From Lepidurus packardi (Eukaryota > Arthropoda > Branchiopoda > Notostraca > Triopsidae), in contig JAKZAN010000005.1 of the NCBI GenBank assembly GCA_023053545.1, forward strand, positions 9,424,001 through 9,488,000: a stretch of 64,000 nucleotides of DNA, given 5' to 3'. The notes under the pieces were generated by a model. That model saw only the letters and a list, made by a program, of their open reading frames with translations. It ran no database searches and was not told where the DNA came from. Within the stretch, counting starts at the first letter, position 1; each line of letters starts with the position of its first letter. Position numbers and translations under genes: made by a program. Of this stretch, positions 1 to 13,400 are shown piece after piece.

Positions 1-1018
1 GTAAATCTCAAGCCGAAAGCTTCCCCCCATGCTTATCATGTAAACCCCCCTTTTACATTTGCCAATTACAAGATAAGATGCCTTATCTCAAAAGCGGAGA
101 TTTCAAAAATCTTAAGTATACAACATATGTAACTCTCAGAAAGACAAAAGACTAAAGAACCTACAACAAAAATGGAACATACAATGTTTTAAGACCTCGT
201 ATGTGTAGTCTATAGTTAACATATGAACACCCAGAGGAAATAACGAGCGCTGACGGCTTTCAAGCTTCCCAAAGTCGTGACCTAAAGTTAGGATGGCCGG
301 ATGTGGCTAACCATTCCTGACATTTTGGTCCATTTCATGCTCAAGCCCTTCACTCACCCTAAGCAAAAAAAATTTACGTTCTCAACCCAAATTGCGGGAA
401 TTATAATTTGACAAAAAAATCAAGCGTTTCCTTACTTTTGTTCGCCTTCAAAGAGTTATATTTGCGTCAAAAGTTGCACAGAAAAGAGTTACCACACAAA
501 CAAACGTCTTTTCCTTCAATTTTTTTTTAGAAAAAGGGAAAGTACTTTCCTCATTTTTTTTCACTTTATTTTGCTCTTAAAACGGCTCCACGTACAGGTA
601 TTTCTTAAAAGAGGAAGTCATGTTTCTCCACCCACAAAAGCAAAATGTAATTAACTCAATCAAATGACTACTTTTTCTTACTTTACATTCTTAGATAACA
701 ATCTCTTGGTAACCAAAGCATAAAAATACGACGACCTCATACAACACAGCGTCTCAAAAAGATTCGGAAAAGAGATTCTTATGACACCCCATGGACTTTT
801 CCAAGGGGTGCACAGAAAGAACGAACGATTTGGCATTCCTATGGATATACTCCAGAACGCCCACCTTTAGTCGCCTAACGTGATCTTTTTTTTTACCATC
901 CTCGTTTCTTCTTATTATTTGAAAGAAAAGAAACGCACCAATGTGGGCCGAAATTTGCAAGTCATGACCAGCAAGCAGCCCCTTGAAGCATTTTTTGGTG
1001 GTATATCTAACAGTATTA

Positions 1019-1034
1019 CCCCCCCCCCCCCCCC
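1019..1034. repeat. Poly-C tract (16 C)
   Basis: Uninterrupted run of 16 C followed by GTAAAAAAA. A shorter C11 run lies at 37,285-37,295. Simple sequence; no function assigned. Confidence 0.9.
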
Positions 1035-1181
1035 GTAAAAAAACACCTAAGAAGGAAAAAAAAGAAACTGTTGCAACATTTTCTTAATATTTATTAATTC
1101 CAAGACCCGATCTTTATTCTCTTTCTCTGTCTCCGTTGCTGGTTATGGCTCTCTACTAAACTTCTCTACTCTCCTCTTTAG

Positions 1182-1242
1182 TGGTGCAGTGGCTCATGCT
1201 GAGACGCCCTCCCGTTTAACCCAAAGTCCCCGGGTCGACTCA
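1182..1242 (+). repeat. Possible tRNA-derived SINE head
   Basis: TGGTGCAGTGG at 1182-1192 fits a pol III A box, and GGGTCGACTCA at 1232-1242 fits a B box with two mismatches to GGTTCGANTCC. Start-to-start spacing is 50 bases, a little long but seen in SINEs. The sequence does not fold as a tRNA and no clear target duplication or A-tail was found. It could be a SINE fragment or chance. Confidence 0.3.
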
Positions 1243-4200
1243 TCAGGACTCCTCACACCTGCCTGCCCAGGTAGGGGATCCCCTTCACCTTTAACCTTTT
1301 AACACCAGCGAAGCAGCATGCCATGCATGCTTTAATTCCATAAAATAAAAGCCCTTCAATATTTTTTTATGATTAAAATCAAAAGACTTTTACAGCAAAA
1401 AATGACTAGTTCAGCTTTCATTACAACCGAAAAGTGGAACTAAAGTTCTCGGACCAAATGAGAACTTCTCCAATGCAAATTTTAATTTAAATTAGAAAAA
1501 AACGGATCCACTGAAATCCAGGATTATTAATGAAAGGCCTGGGCTTAAAGGACTGATTTCAATGCAATTCAAACTTCCAAGTTTTATGGAAATTACTGGT
1601 AAAATCTTAGAAAATTCCGCTTCCGAATCAATGAAATTTCAATATTAGAATTGTAATTCCAGAATATTAAAAACAAAATATTCGATTTTAAACCAATTTT
1701 AGACGGAAAAAAGGAAATGATTCAAAACAAGGTACGATCTCAAACTTTTCCATCAATTGACTCGGATTTTCTGGAAGACGCTAAAATTCGTATTGAAACT
1801 ACTCGATCCATTAATTAAAACTTTGGCATTGAAAATAGATACTCAAACGAAAAGTCAATTTCTGCTACATACGTAAAGGTGAAGACCTTTGGAATGAATC
1901 CATTTCAAGGCGTGAAAGTGAGGGCCAAATTTTAGCATAAACGATATAACGAACCTGAAATATGACGGCAAGGTGTAAGAAAGCCAAAGAAAAGAAAACT
2001 ATTTCCTTTGGCCTGTTTCTGCTTCACGAAGGAGGGCAAAAAGATCCGGCTTGTGCGGACAAATGACATGAAAGGGTTGCTGGACACGTTACAGGTGTTT
2101 TGATGAATTTATAGCAGACTCCCTGCTGTTTCAATGGCGAAACCAGGCGTGCAATTTGAACACGTTCAATACCCTGAGCCCACCAAAAAGGAAACGATAA
2201 GCCTTCACATATATTTTTTTTATTTATTTTTTGGGTCCTGGACATAAAAACTCCTCTCTCTCTCTTCAACATTACTTTACCATCCCGAGTACCCGAGTTG
2301 GAGTTGGAATCAAAGCAGAAGGTCCTATATACCTCTTTTCCTCTTACCTTCCTTTTAAACCCCAAACCACCAAAAGCGATGGAGTGAGCCCAGGGCATAA
2401 AAATGAAATGGGAAAATTTCAACTCGTAAAATTTTCGTTATTTACGTCCTAATCATTTTTCAAGTCGGTGGTGGGGGGTTGGGGGACAAAAAGGGGATTA
2501 TATTGCCAAGTTATAAACTCTTGTTTTTATGCAAAGTAAAACCAAGTCAAGATTTGCCATTTTTCTCGAGCAAGACTTTGATTGTTGGCGATGACAGAAT
2601 TAATTTTCATAAAACTCCCCTTATGTCAAACGTATCAGAACCACAGCACAGAAAGAAGAATCAAATAAAAAAGAGAGAAAAATATTCCCGAGGACCACCC
2701 AGGTGGTGTAGTAATACGGAAAGTTCCCAAAATATCCTACGATAAAAAAAAGAATAAAATAAAAACAGTAAAACTAAAAACCTTTTATGAAATATGTACT
2801 GGCACCATTCCGATCATGACAAACGGTCTTCCAGACCGGGCAGGAACTCTTTTGTTGTAAACCTACAGAGTGACACCCCATGGGCCGCCAAGAATGCCTT
2901 CATTTGCATACATAATTGTCCATGCTTTGCAATGGTCAGTTGTATATAGTGGTCCGTATTACCTTCCTGCGGTATCTCGCCATATGGCGGTCTAACAGTT
3001 TTACACTTAACGATTCTTGAAATTACATTCGATAGGATCTCTTCTCGGCATTTTCGTCTCTAATTTAAAGCTCCCCATCATCATGACGTCACCGGGACAA
3101 CAATCAGAAGTGCTATACAACTTGACTTTTGATGGGGGGCGGGTGCTACCCAACTCCTCTTTTGTCGCAATCATCGAAATCCCCCAAATCCATGAATAAG
3201 CGATTTCAATCCTATTTCTGCATTTCAATACCAGACTCGACCCATACAGTTACTCGATGGGGAGCTGAGAAGGAATTGAGGGGAGATTGGGACAGTTTTC
3301 ACTTATTGTTCCGCTTAGCTGACCACTGCTCATTGCGAAGGATTGTTACCCCGCCAGAGGAATCCATCATCCCTTGAAATTTCTACAAAGTTTGACCCGT
3401 ATAGAAATGTGGTCCAGTTTCAATCCTGTGTGCTTCAACCTTCCCTTTCCCCAAATGCCTTCAGAAAGAAAAATTACAGAAAAAAGAATAGATATTATAA
3501 TATGTAACGCTCTATAAGAGCACCATAACTGCCGCTGACTCTGAGAAAAGGGATCCTTCAAGTTTCCCATAAGCTCTCTCTTCTCTTTTACCTTTCTCTC
3601 GCTTGCTATACAAGTCTCGCCTATGGTCCTGAAAACCAAAAAGCATTGTTTCCTTGGAGCGCTAGGACATTATCCTATATATAAAGGGTCACGTTCTGCT
3701 GCGCCTTGCAACTATCAAGTTTTCCATGATCTAACCATCATGCTGGCAAACCATGTCATGAGCACCAACAAACTCATGGAAGAAAAAAAAAAAAGAGAAG
3801 AAGGAAATTTCCAACACGGGCCCGCTATTATAAGAGGTACACTAAAAACGTAGCCGATCTTGACCCGACACGTGACTTCATTGTGTAGGTTCAAAAGTTT
3901 TAGTCTGTTTAGGCAAAATTACTACATTAATATTTCATAATAAACTTAAGTAATAAATTATAACCTCAACTCTCTATCTTAACAGTTAACGAAAGTTTAG
4001 TTTACAAAAGGCGCTCAAACAGACTAGATGTGACTCTGACACGAGATCACTGGAACGAACCTGATTAACAATCATGCAACTGTTGGGTTTCGGGCGGTTT
4101 TTGGAAAAAAAGTTGAGTTTTGATCCAGACAAGCGTTCTGTTGGAAGCAAACAACAGCTTTAGGCTTCAAATAAAGCTTCCGTTTCTAGGCAGTCAAAGG

Positions 4201-4393
4201 GAACTTGCTTTCAACCTAGATGCTTGACAACAGTTGCAAAATTTATGATTTAATAGAACCCTTAAGAGTCTAATCAAACAATGAAATTACACGTGAGATA
4301 AGAAGGATTATCATGCTTGAAAAATATAAGTGTACCATAAAAAGCTGATGGGAAGAATAAACGTTCCAAAGGAATTCTAGAAAAGTAAACAAC

Positions 4394-4461
4394 TCACTGA
4401 GGCTTATCTGGTTAACTTAACTCAAGCTTAGCTTAACAAGCTTAACTTAGCTTAACTCAAG
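4394..4461. repeat. CTTAAC/AAGCTTAG imperfect repeat patch
   Basis: The patch repeats CTTAACTCAAG, AGCTTAGCTTAAC and AAGCTTAACTTAG in direct and partly self-complementary order. It could fold as an imperfect hairpin. No coding potential. Confidence 0.5.
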
Positions 4462-7400
4462 GGCTTCGCAAGGTTAAAGGAAAAAGAGGAGCCTCTGTCG
4501 TCCAATGGTACCATCAGTGGAAGGTGTTACAAGCTCAAAAAAAGCTAATGTTTTCCTCAGACTAATCTATAGAATCGACACCACACCAAATCAATGATAA
4601 GATACTTGCTCAAAAGGAAGTCTAAATGTACTTTCAAATTTTTGGAAATTTCGAAAAAATCCAAATAGAAATAAGCGCATTCTAAAAGTGACATTAAATA
4701 CAATACCTCTAACAATAGCACCTCAGAGTGTATTTGAATACTTCTAAGGTTAAACTTAAATAATTAAAAAATTACGAGAATATAAATGAATCAATATATT
4801 CCTGGTTATTAACTTAACGTGAACATTTCATTTACATAATCAATTTTATCTTTAGTCTCAAGTCTGTTATAATTGGAGATCTTCTTACAGTGGCACCGAG
4901 ATCATTACTGTGATCTGGAACCAGCAAAAGACGCTGGCCAGGAGAAGCTAATTACGTTCCTTTCCCAAAGTTGGAATCCTGCAACTGTCTCAACACAAAA
5001 GGAATGGTTCTGGATGTGGATTAATAACCTCCGACTCCGACCGGTGCAGAGAGGCCACAACGCTAAATGTTAAACCTAAAAGAGACCGGGTTACGTTGCC
5101 TGCGCCAAAGAGAACTGATAATACGTAGCTTTGGGAATATAAACGCCGAGCTTTTCATCTGCCATAATTCCGTACCTCCGAAAATTCCCCCTGGGGCCTC
5201 CCGGTACTAATGAACCTTTTACTCTATAGCTCCAACCAACTATTAATGCCATAGCAAATCCTCTCGCAGTGCCTCCCCCACCCTCGCCTCAATTCCTGCC
5301 AAAATCTGTAATAATGCTTGCAATATAAGCGGCTACAAAGTGCTTATAGTCCTCGAGAAAAACGCACGGAATACTTTCAAAGTCCGGAACTCTGAACCTT
5401 GTGCTAAGCAGAAAGCTCTCTTGGAGCCGGTCCAAGGCAAGAGATAGAAACTCTCCGAAGGAGGACGAATAAGAGCACGAGCGCAAGAGATCGAGATAGA
5501 GGAGTCAGGGAATCGTTCCGAAAAGTCCAAAAAGGCCTCTGCACTGTCGTCGTATGGCGTGACCCTTGACGCTGACCTTTTCTGGACTGCTCTGCTCCGA
5601 TTGCGATTGCTGTTGCCGCGGTGGCCATTGCGCCCTAATGAAATCCGGCAACATGGTCAGGGATGAACCCTCAATTCGGCCCATGTTTTCTTCCTTTCTT
5701 TTCTTCCTCCTCACTGCTCCACTCTTACGTTCTTTTTATTTCTCTTTTGTGACAAAATAACCTCCCCTCACTTTTAATCTAACCAGAACTTGTAATCTTG
5801 GGGATTGGCGACCAGTATCTGTACTGGCCCAGCACGAAAGCTTGTCTTGAACGCCATTCTAAACAAAAATGAGCTAAAAATAAGCTAAAATAAAAAAGGG
5901 AAAATAGTTGTATAGTATCGATCTTCTGGTTGGGGCATGGGAATGAGCCTAATAAAAGCAGAGATGCCACTAGTTTTGAAGCTGACGGTTTTTATGATCA
6001 GGGTGACATGATTGTCCCCGGAGATTGTTTTCTGATGGTGATTTCCGTAGCTGTGGTAAAGAGCAAGACGACTCGATGCTTTTTTCCTTATTCTGTGGGT
6101 AACATATAGTGAAGGACAGAAGACAGAAACCACATATAGTGCAGTAAAAACCTACCACCACCCTCAATCCCCTGTCCCGAAAAACGCTTCAATTTGGGGG
6201 ATGACAGGAAGGGAGCGCTACGGGGACGCAAGTCGAAACAAGCGCATTGAGGCCACATGGCGCTCGCAACTGTGATTGACCGGAGCATGGAAAACGTTTT
6301 GGACCTTAATTTCCATTGCCCATAACAAACTACATACAAACTCACCTCATGCCTTTTATGTTACGACAATAAAAACCCCAAAAGCAATAAAAACTCGCTA
6401 TGGAATAGGTTTTTTCCCTTCAGGGACTCTTGCAGTCTCATCTCTTGCGTAATTCTAGGTAATTGTTAAAGCTCAAAATATAAATAGCATGATTTGATTC
6501 ATGGTTAGATTAGCCAAAGGAAACTTTAATTTATAATCTGGAAAATTTCTGCAGCAGTAAAATATAACGGGGAAAAACTGAAAGTATTACGTAATAAAAA
6601 TTTTATAGCAAGTCAAGTACAAAGTAAATGGCATAATTTTACATCGTTGAGTGTCGATAAAGTTTATGGTATGTAAAAATAAATTTAGTTATATTAACAA
6701 TATCACGGCAAAAAATATCGTCTATGTTGATTATGAGTTAAGTGAGTTATAGTTAAATGCTGTATATTTAGTATTATTGAATATTTTAGATTCAATAAAA
6801 ACCATCAAATATATGTTGTTACATTGCCTTATAATGGATTCACCGATGATTTATTCAATACGGTATAAAGAAATGAAGACGAACCAAACTGCAGCATTTA
6901 GAACTCAAGCGTCACTCATTTGGTAGGTTTTCACAGAAAAGGACGTCAAATTCTAAGCAAATAGGACCCGTATAGAACGTCCACCCAAAAAGTAAGAATA
7001 TTTGAAAAGTATAGAGCTAACAATAATACTAACTAACTACGACTGTTACCATCTCACTTTCCTTTTAAATTGTGAAGAACTGAAAGTTTTGCTGTTGTAA
7101 TTATTAAGGACGTTCTATTTGGTTTCCCCAGTTTCAAAAATCGTAATTTCCAACGATTTGGAAATAGTGAATACACTATATAGTACTTGCTTTTTTCCAT
7201 TGTTGCAATGGATACGCAATACCGGTGAACCACCTAGAAGCTCTAGCTGGGTTATCTAAAGTTTAAATAAGTTTTCATTTCCTTCTCAAGTCTTTAGTCA
7301 AGTCTCAAGTCAAGTCAAGTTTTTCTTTGTTACATAATATGACTCCAGATAGACTGAAATGTTTGGACAGTTTTGAATTAACGGTAGAATGGAATGGAAA

Positions 7401-10400
7401 GCTTCGTCTAGTTTGCTTATCTGAATAGAACGAAACGAAAGCATTGTCTATAGCTCATTTGAGAACAGATCTATTATTACAATTTAACCTAACTTCACCT
7501 AATCATAGGTTCAGCCTTTCTACCTTCCAAGTTTATAAAGGTTTTTCAAGTCTCGTTAGTGCTGGAACACTACACCACTGCGTATATAGTCGCCGCGTTG
7601 GGCTTATTTAGAAAGGACAATGAGATAACATTGGCGTTCTTTATGGCAGGGAAATAACAAAAGCCGTGAGCCGAAAAAAGGAGCTCGTGCGCATTTGTGG
7701 CTCTTTTCAAGGGAAACAAAAGCTCGATTAGAAGCTCTGGCACCACGTCTGGCGTGCTCCTCTCTTCTTTTCTTTCTCTTCTTTTATTCTTCTTAATTTT
7801 TTTGGGGCTGGACAAAAACCCGGACACTTGACTATAGTACGGTGGCCAAAAAAAAAAAAAAAAAGAAAGAGGAGAGATCTTCTTCGGCATTACTTTGACA
7901 CCAACACAATTGGCCCCTTGTCGAAGAACAGAAAAAACCTCTTCACCCCCCCAGAAAATGGCGAGTCATCAAGAAACCACCGTGACGTTGGCACAAAACT
8001 TCCCAAACGTTAACTTGCACTTTTCCCCTGATTTTTCTGATTTAAAAAAAAATATATTCTTTGGAACAGTCTTTTCATTCCAAAGAGGTATAGGTATAAC
8101 AAAACAAGAGCCATATTAACCTCCTTGAAATTTTCCAGGTTTCAAGCTTGTCAAGTTACATGATGAGGCCCCACTTGTAACAAGTGCGAGGTCATTTTGT
8201 GGTCAGTCATGGAGACTTGTCAGCAGGCGAGGGTGGTCACTCAACTCCCCAGGGGTCCTTGCTGAGCCCAGCTTGTCTGTGTCAAGAATTGACCACTGTG
8301 ACTAGGATGAATGACTCCCTGGGCTGGCTCAGCCTTACCAGCTCAAAAAAGAAAGAATATAAGAAAAAGAACCTGCTTAACAAGCCTTGCACCCCTCCAA
8401 AAAAATCGTACTAATTCGAATAATGTCAGAAATAATCTCTCTGCTTCCTAACAAAACCTGATTTCAGTAACACCCCCTTCAGTAGTGAAATCTAAACCCT
8501 TGAACACCACCCCCCTCTTCCTATAACTCTGTACGACCATTCCGTACTATACTCTCTGTAGTGTACTGTATTCTCAGTGCTGTAGGCTACTATACTCCTA
8601 TACTCTCTACCTGTAAGTCGAAATCTTAGTCGAAATCAAAGTCAAAATCTAAACATTATAAGTCGAAAATCTTTAACCAGGCCAGAGATTTTTTGGTAAA
8701 TACAACAGTAACACTCACTCGCTAATTTCAATTCTTCGTCTTAATCCTTTCGTATTTCTGTGTCCCAACTGAGACTTCCATTTCACGAGCTTCATTAGAG
8801 AGCTTTCTAGATATGGATTCGAGACATCTTTGGAAAATTGATAAAAAAAACACAAGAAAGTCAATGAAAAATCAAAGGTAAACCTTTCAAATTACCCTCG
8901 ATAGTATTCAAGGTCGCCGTGAGGTGCCGATAGTAGAAGGCAATACTTTGAATGTAACGCCAATACAAGCTGATGAAGCGAGTCGAGTGAATACAAGGAA
9001 ACGGGTCTGACTCGCGTGCCTTAACCTAATCACAAGATGGTGCACGCTCCCTCAAAAACCTGTAGCTATACGCTCTACCATAACCCAGAAGCGAAAGAGA
9101 GACAAGAGAAAATAGAGGGTGAAAGGCGTTCAAATATACCTAACACTAGTCTAAGATATAATGCAAATGTAATAAACACGAGTATTGTATTGCTGATGAG
9201 CGGGTCCTACCTCCCCCTTTTTTGGGTATGTACCCTAGATGCAACCCCTACACCCTACAGGGGTCGGTGTTAGATGCCAAACCCCAAAAAGGAGAGGCAC
9301 TTGGCCAATTGATTAGAACCAAACCCTGCTGCTCCTGGTCTATACTCCCTTATAACACCCTTTGGGTTCGAAAATTTTCTATAAGGCAAAAGCCACGCAG
9401 CTGTGGATTTTTGGCCACAAACAGAATTAGGCCTTTGTGGAACAGCCAGGGTGTCTATAAGGGTGCAAATCAGCATGGAATATGCATCGGATTAATTGGG
9501 AGAAAAGCTGATTCCCATATGTGAATGCAAGTATAATATCACGCGCGGAAAAAAGGAAGGGGAGGTGGGGGTACCATGATTCTACTCATACAAGCTTCAT
9601 TTACACAGCTCCATGTGCAGCCAAGGGAAAGAAAAAATATCGATAAATAGAAAGATTTGTACTCTTTTCATGGATTTTTACGGATGCTTTCCACGTCTAT
9701 CTGTTTCGCTACAGAAGTTGTGAGCGAAACAATAACAAAGACTAGTTTGTTCTCGCTTGACGCAACAATGTACTATTGAGAATCCAATTGTTGTTGTCCT
9801 ATTCATTCACTCACTCAAATACTCTCTCTCACTTCAAGCTTATTTTAGTGTAAATTAACAAGTCAATATTCAGCGTATTTTATTCATCACAATTTTTTTT
9901 TAATTAACTTGTATACTCTTCTGACTTTAAACCGTTCAAATTCAGACTGTTACGATCGAACAGCATTAATTTTTTTTTCAAATGAAACCGTTGGAATTTC
10001 ATGATTAATTTCTTTGACATTTCTAATGAATTCACCTAATTTTCCAATAAAAAGTCTCGTTTTAAGGTATTCGATTGTAACGTCAATATAAAAATAAGAA
10101 ACAAAAGTGTAGAAAATTTCGACTTCTTAATCTGTGAACTATTGTTTATGGTTATTTTGTCACCTAAACGAAGATTCTAAAGTTTTGCAGCTTAACAAGG
10201 AAGATTTCTTAATTTTTTTTAAGAATTTAGATTCCTTTTGAAAAGTTAGGAAACTAATATAGGGAAAGAAAATATTAATAGGAGCATGGGACTAAGCTAA
10301 CCTTGTTTCCGTAATAGTTACATTATGATGAGACGAAGCAGACCCCACATAACCCTAAAGGGCTTATTGGAGGTCCTAACATCGTATGATCACTTCGAAG

Positions 10401-13400
10401 CAGGTCAGAACAGGCCTGGTATTAGAGGTACCTGCTTCTGGTTTGTTTCAAGCTGATGCAGTTACCAACCATAATGTCATAAGCCAACAATTTCTTCGCT
10501 CTCCACGACGTACGCAAACAAGTTCCGCCTATACTGTACTCTCTTTTCCTTGGGATCAAGTGTTACCCAGCAACGCAAGTGACATATGAGCTTTCTTATA
10601 TATCCCTGAAAACGAACAAAAAACAACGAGAAAATAAAAAACCAGCTGATATGAAGCCACTTGCCCTTTTTTAAACAGATTATAAGGGTTATCATTTGCT
10701 CTAGGTCTGTTTCCCCATGCCGCTTTTTGCGTTTAGGGAAGACCGCCAGATCCACCGAAACCATATCTAAAAAAGCTAATAGTTGACCGCCAGCCATTCC
10801 AAATGAAAAAAAATAGCAGCGTAAACTAATATCCCAAGTAACGTCTCTGGCAAATGCGTAATGTATACTTGTAATTTAAGGTCCTTCCATTACTGATAAT
10901 TTCAGGAGGTCTGCGCAAGATCACTTGTTTTCGTTCTTACAGATAAGGGGAAATTAGGTCCCCAAAACCCTTACGGAATTAACTGCCTTGAAAAAAAGAT
11001 AGAAAGAAAGAAAGAAGCCACAGGATGAGGCAATTATTGAGTAAAAGATAATTACCGGAAGTTTGAGGTAAGTACACACAGACAAATTTTTATACTCTCT
11101 AAGACTTGGAGAAGTCAGCCAAATTCACCAGGCTTAAGGGCAACACATACTACCGAAAAATCATCAATTGGGGGTCTATTAAGGTGCAAAGAGCATATGT
11201 ACTACCCCAGGGCCCCTTCGGTAAGGTGCTAATGATGGGCTAACTGTGACTCCGAAAGTTTATAGTACACTTTCCACGGGCTCCGTTTAGCAGCCCACTC
11301 CAGAAGTGTTGCGTGACCAATGAAGCGGGGACAAGCGAAAAAATAAAAACAAGCTTGGCAGCCATGCGATCAATACCTGTAACCTAGAAACTGGTTCTCT
11401 GCTGTGCAACAAACAAACTTAAAAAATCAGCTAAAAAAATCCAATCAGAAAATTTTCCGGAAAGAATACCTGTATTCATAAAAGTCTTTTTGAAAAATCC
11501 CAAGTCTGGTATTTAGATCCACGCAGAATATAAAAAAATAGATAAATGATGTAATAGCTAGTGAACTCTTTCTTCAAGAAATCTTTTTTAACTCGAGCAG
11601 ACGAGCACGATATCAAAACTATACCATCGCGGCTTTCTAATCGGCTAAAACTGACCTCTGATCAGTTTCCTGACGCACGAAAAAGTAACGGTACAAAGTT
11701 AAACTAGAATATAGTCCACACAAAAGACTTTGGGAACGGGAAAGGGGGAGTATTGTTAAAGTTTCATCTTTAAATATCACGACACGGGGAAAAAAAGCAC
11801 CCATACCGAGATCTATTGTTATTTCCGAAGAAATCAGGATGATCACTCGTCCATTTTGTTGGTTTTTGGTTTCCTGGTTTTGTTTATTTTTTTTTGTGGG
11901 GGATGGTTTTAGGGACAAAGATTGTATTCTTTGCTTTGTGTATAGACATGTATTGAGGGGATTGTATACTAGCTGAAATTAAAATAAAAAAAATGTTGCG
12001 TACATTGGCCTGGGTGGAGGATTTGTTGGAAGGCAAATACAGAGCTTTCAAATTTTACAAGGAAAGTATAGGGGTTTTTTAAGGGTCTCTCTCCTTTTTA
12101 CCCAAAAGGTGGACAATGACTTCCTGTTGCACTTCACCATCATCATCATCATCACAAACCCATGTGCACGCGGAGAGACTTTGATTTTAACCAGTATGGG
12201 AAGCTGACCTTTGCCTCACGTTAGGTCATCGCGGTAGCGGCTTTTGGCTGGAGGCTAAACACACGGCAATTAAGGTCACAACGAAAAATAAAATATTATA
12301 GCTTCCCAAACGTGGAAGGAAGCTGGAATTAGTATGCCTTCTGGCTTGGCTTGCGAAACAATTCCATTCATAATTTCCTCGCTCACTAAAATACACAAAA
12401 AGAGTGATGCGTAGTATACATGTACCCGGTTCCCAACGTTATTTTTATTTTATTTTTTACAAAGTTCATTCATCTTGCAAGCTTCCGTTCAGTCTAACGG
12501 ACTCTTTTCAAATTATTTTCTTTACCTTTTTGAAGCAAATTCACTCTTTCATTCTTGCACTCGAAATCTGAATTTCCCGTCTTGCGTCTAACTTTAAGAA
12601 CGAACCCAAAATTTGCCAATTATTTACAGTAGTATTGCCAATTATTTACAATAATATTGTCAAAACCAAGTGAAAATTGTCTTATGATTGAACCCATTTA
12701 CCTGTAAAAATGTTCCCAAAATGGCTCCTTGGAGTCGAAGCGACCGATGGAGTCTTCCTGGGAAAACCAGTTATAGTTTTCGCGTCATCACACTTAAAAT
12801 GAACCTTCGCCAATAGTTGGCCTAGACTGTTTGCTTTGGCACATTCCTCATGCACAGAAAGCGTATACTATGCGCAGTATACAACTATAAAAACACTAAT
12901 TATTCCAGGAAACGCCTAAGTAGAGGAACCTAAGGACCATATGCCTTTCTAGCCAAACCGCAACGTTAAGAGGTAACGTATATACCCCCGGTTTGGCTGC
13001 TGTTATGTTGTTTTTCCAATACTGCCTTTTTAACCCTTTCATTAAGTTCTCGGGAGAGTCCCATCCGGCGTGTTAAAACTTGGGGAGTAAACAAACAGCA
13101 CACAACCATCTGCAAAGCATCAAAACGTGTCCGTGCTGCCCCATCCGTAAAGCGTCAGCGAACAGAGTAAAAAGGATCAGGTGGGTACCCGAAGGTCCGC
13201 TTCTTCATCTTGAACCAAAAGTATTTACGAAGGGAAACGGGTAATTTTTCAGCTCTTTTTTATCACCCCACCCTACTATAACTACCACTTTCTGCTGCTT
13301 TCTTTCTCCCTCTCCCTCCACAAGACGCTCCTATAGATCTTACGAAACCTCCCATGGTAAGAAAGAAAAGAACAAGGAAACATTTCTTTTACGAGACTTT

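Noticed and set aside
2024..2422. 132-codon open frame on minus strand
   Set aside because: No conserved motif, start lies in low-complexity DNA, and the plus strand is also open across it. No splice or neighbour support.
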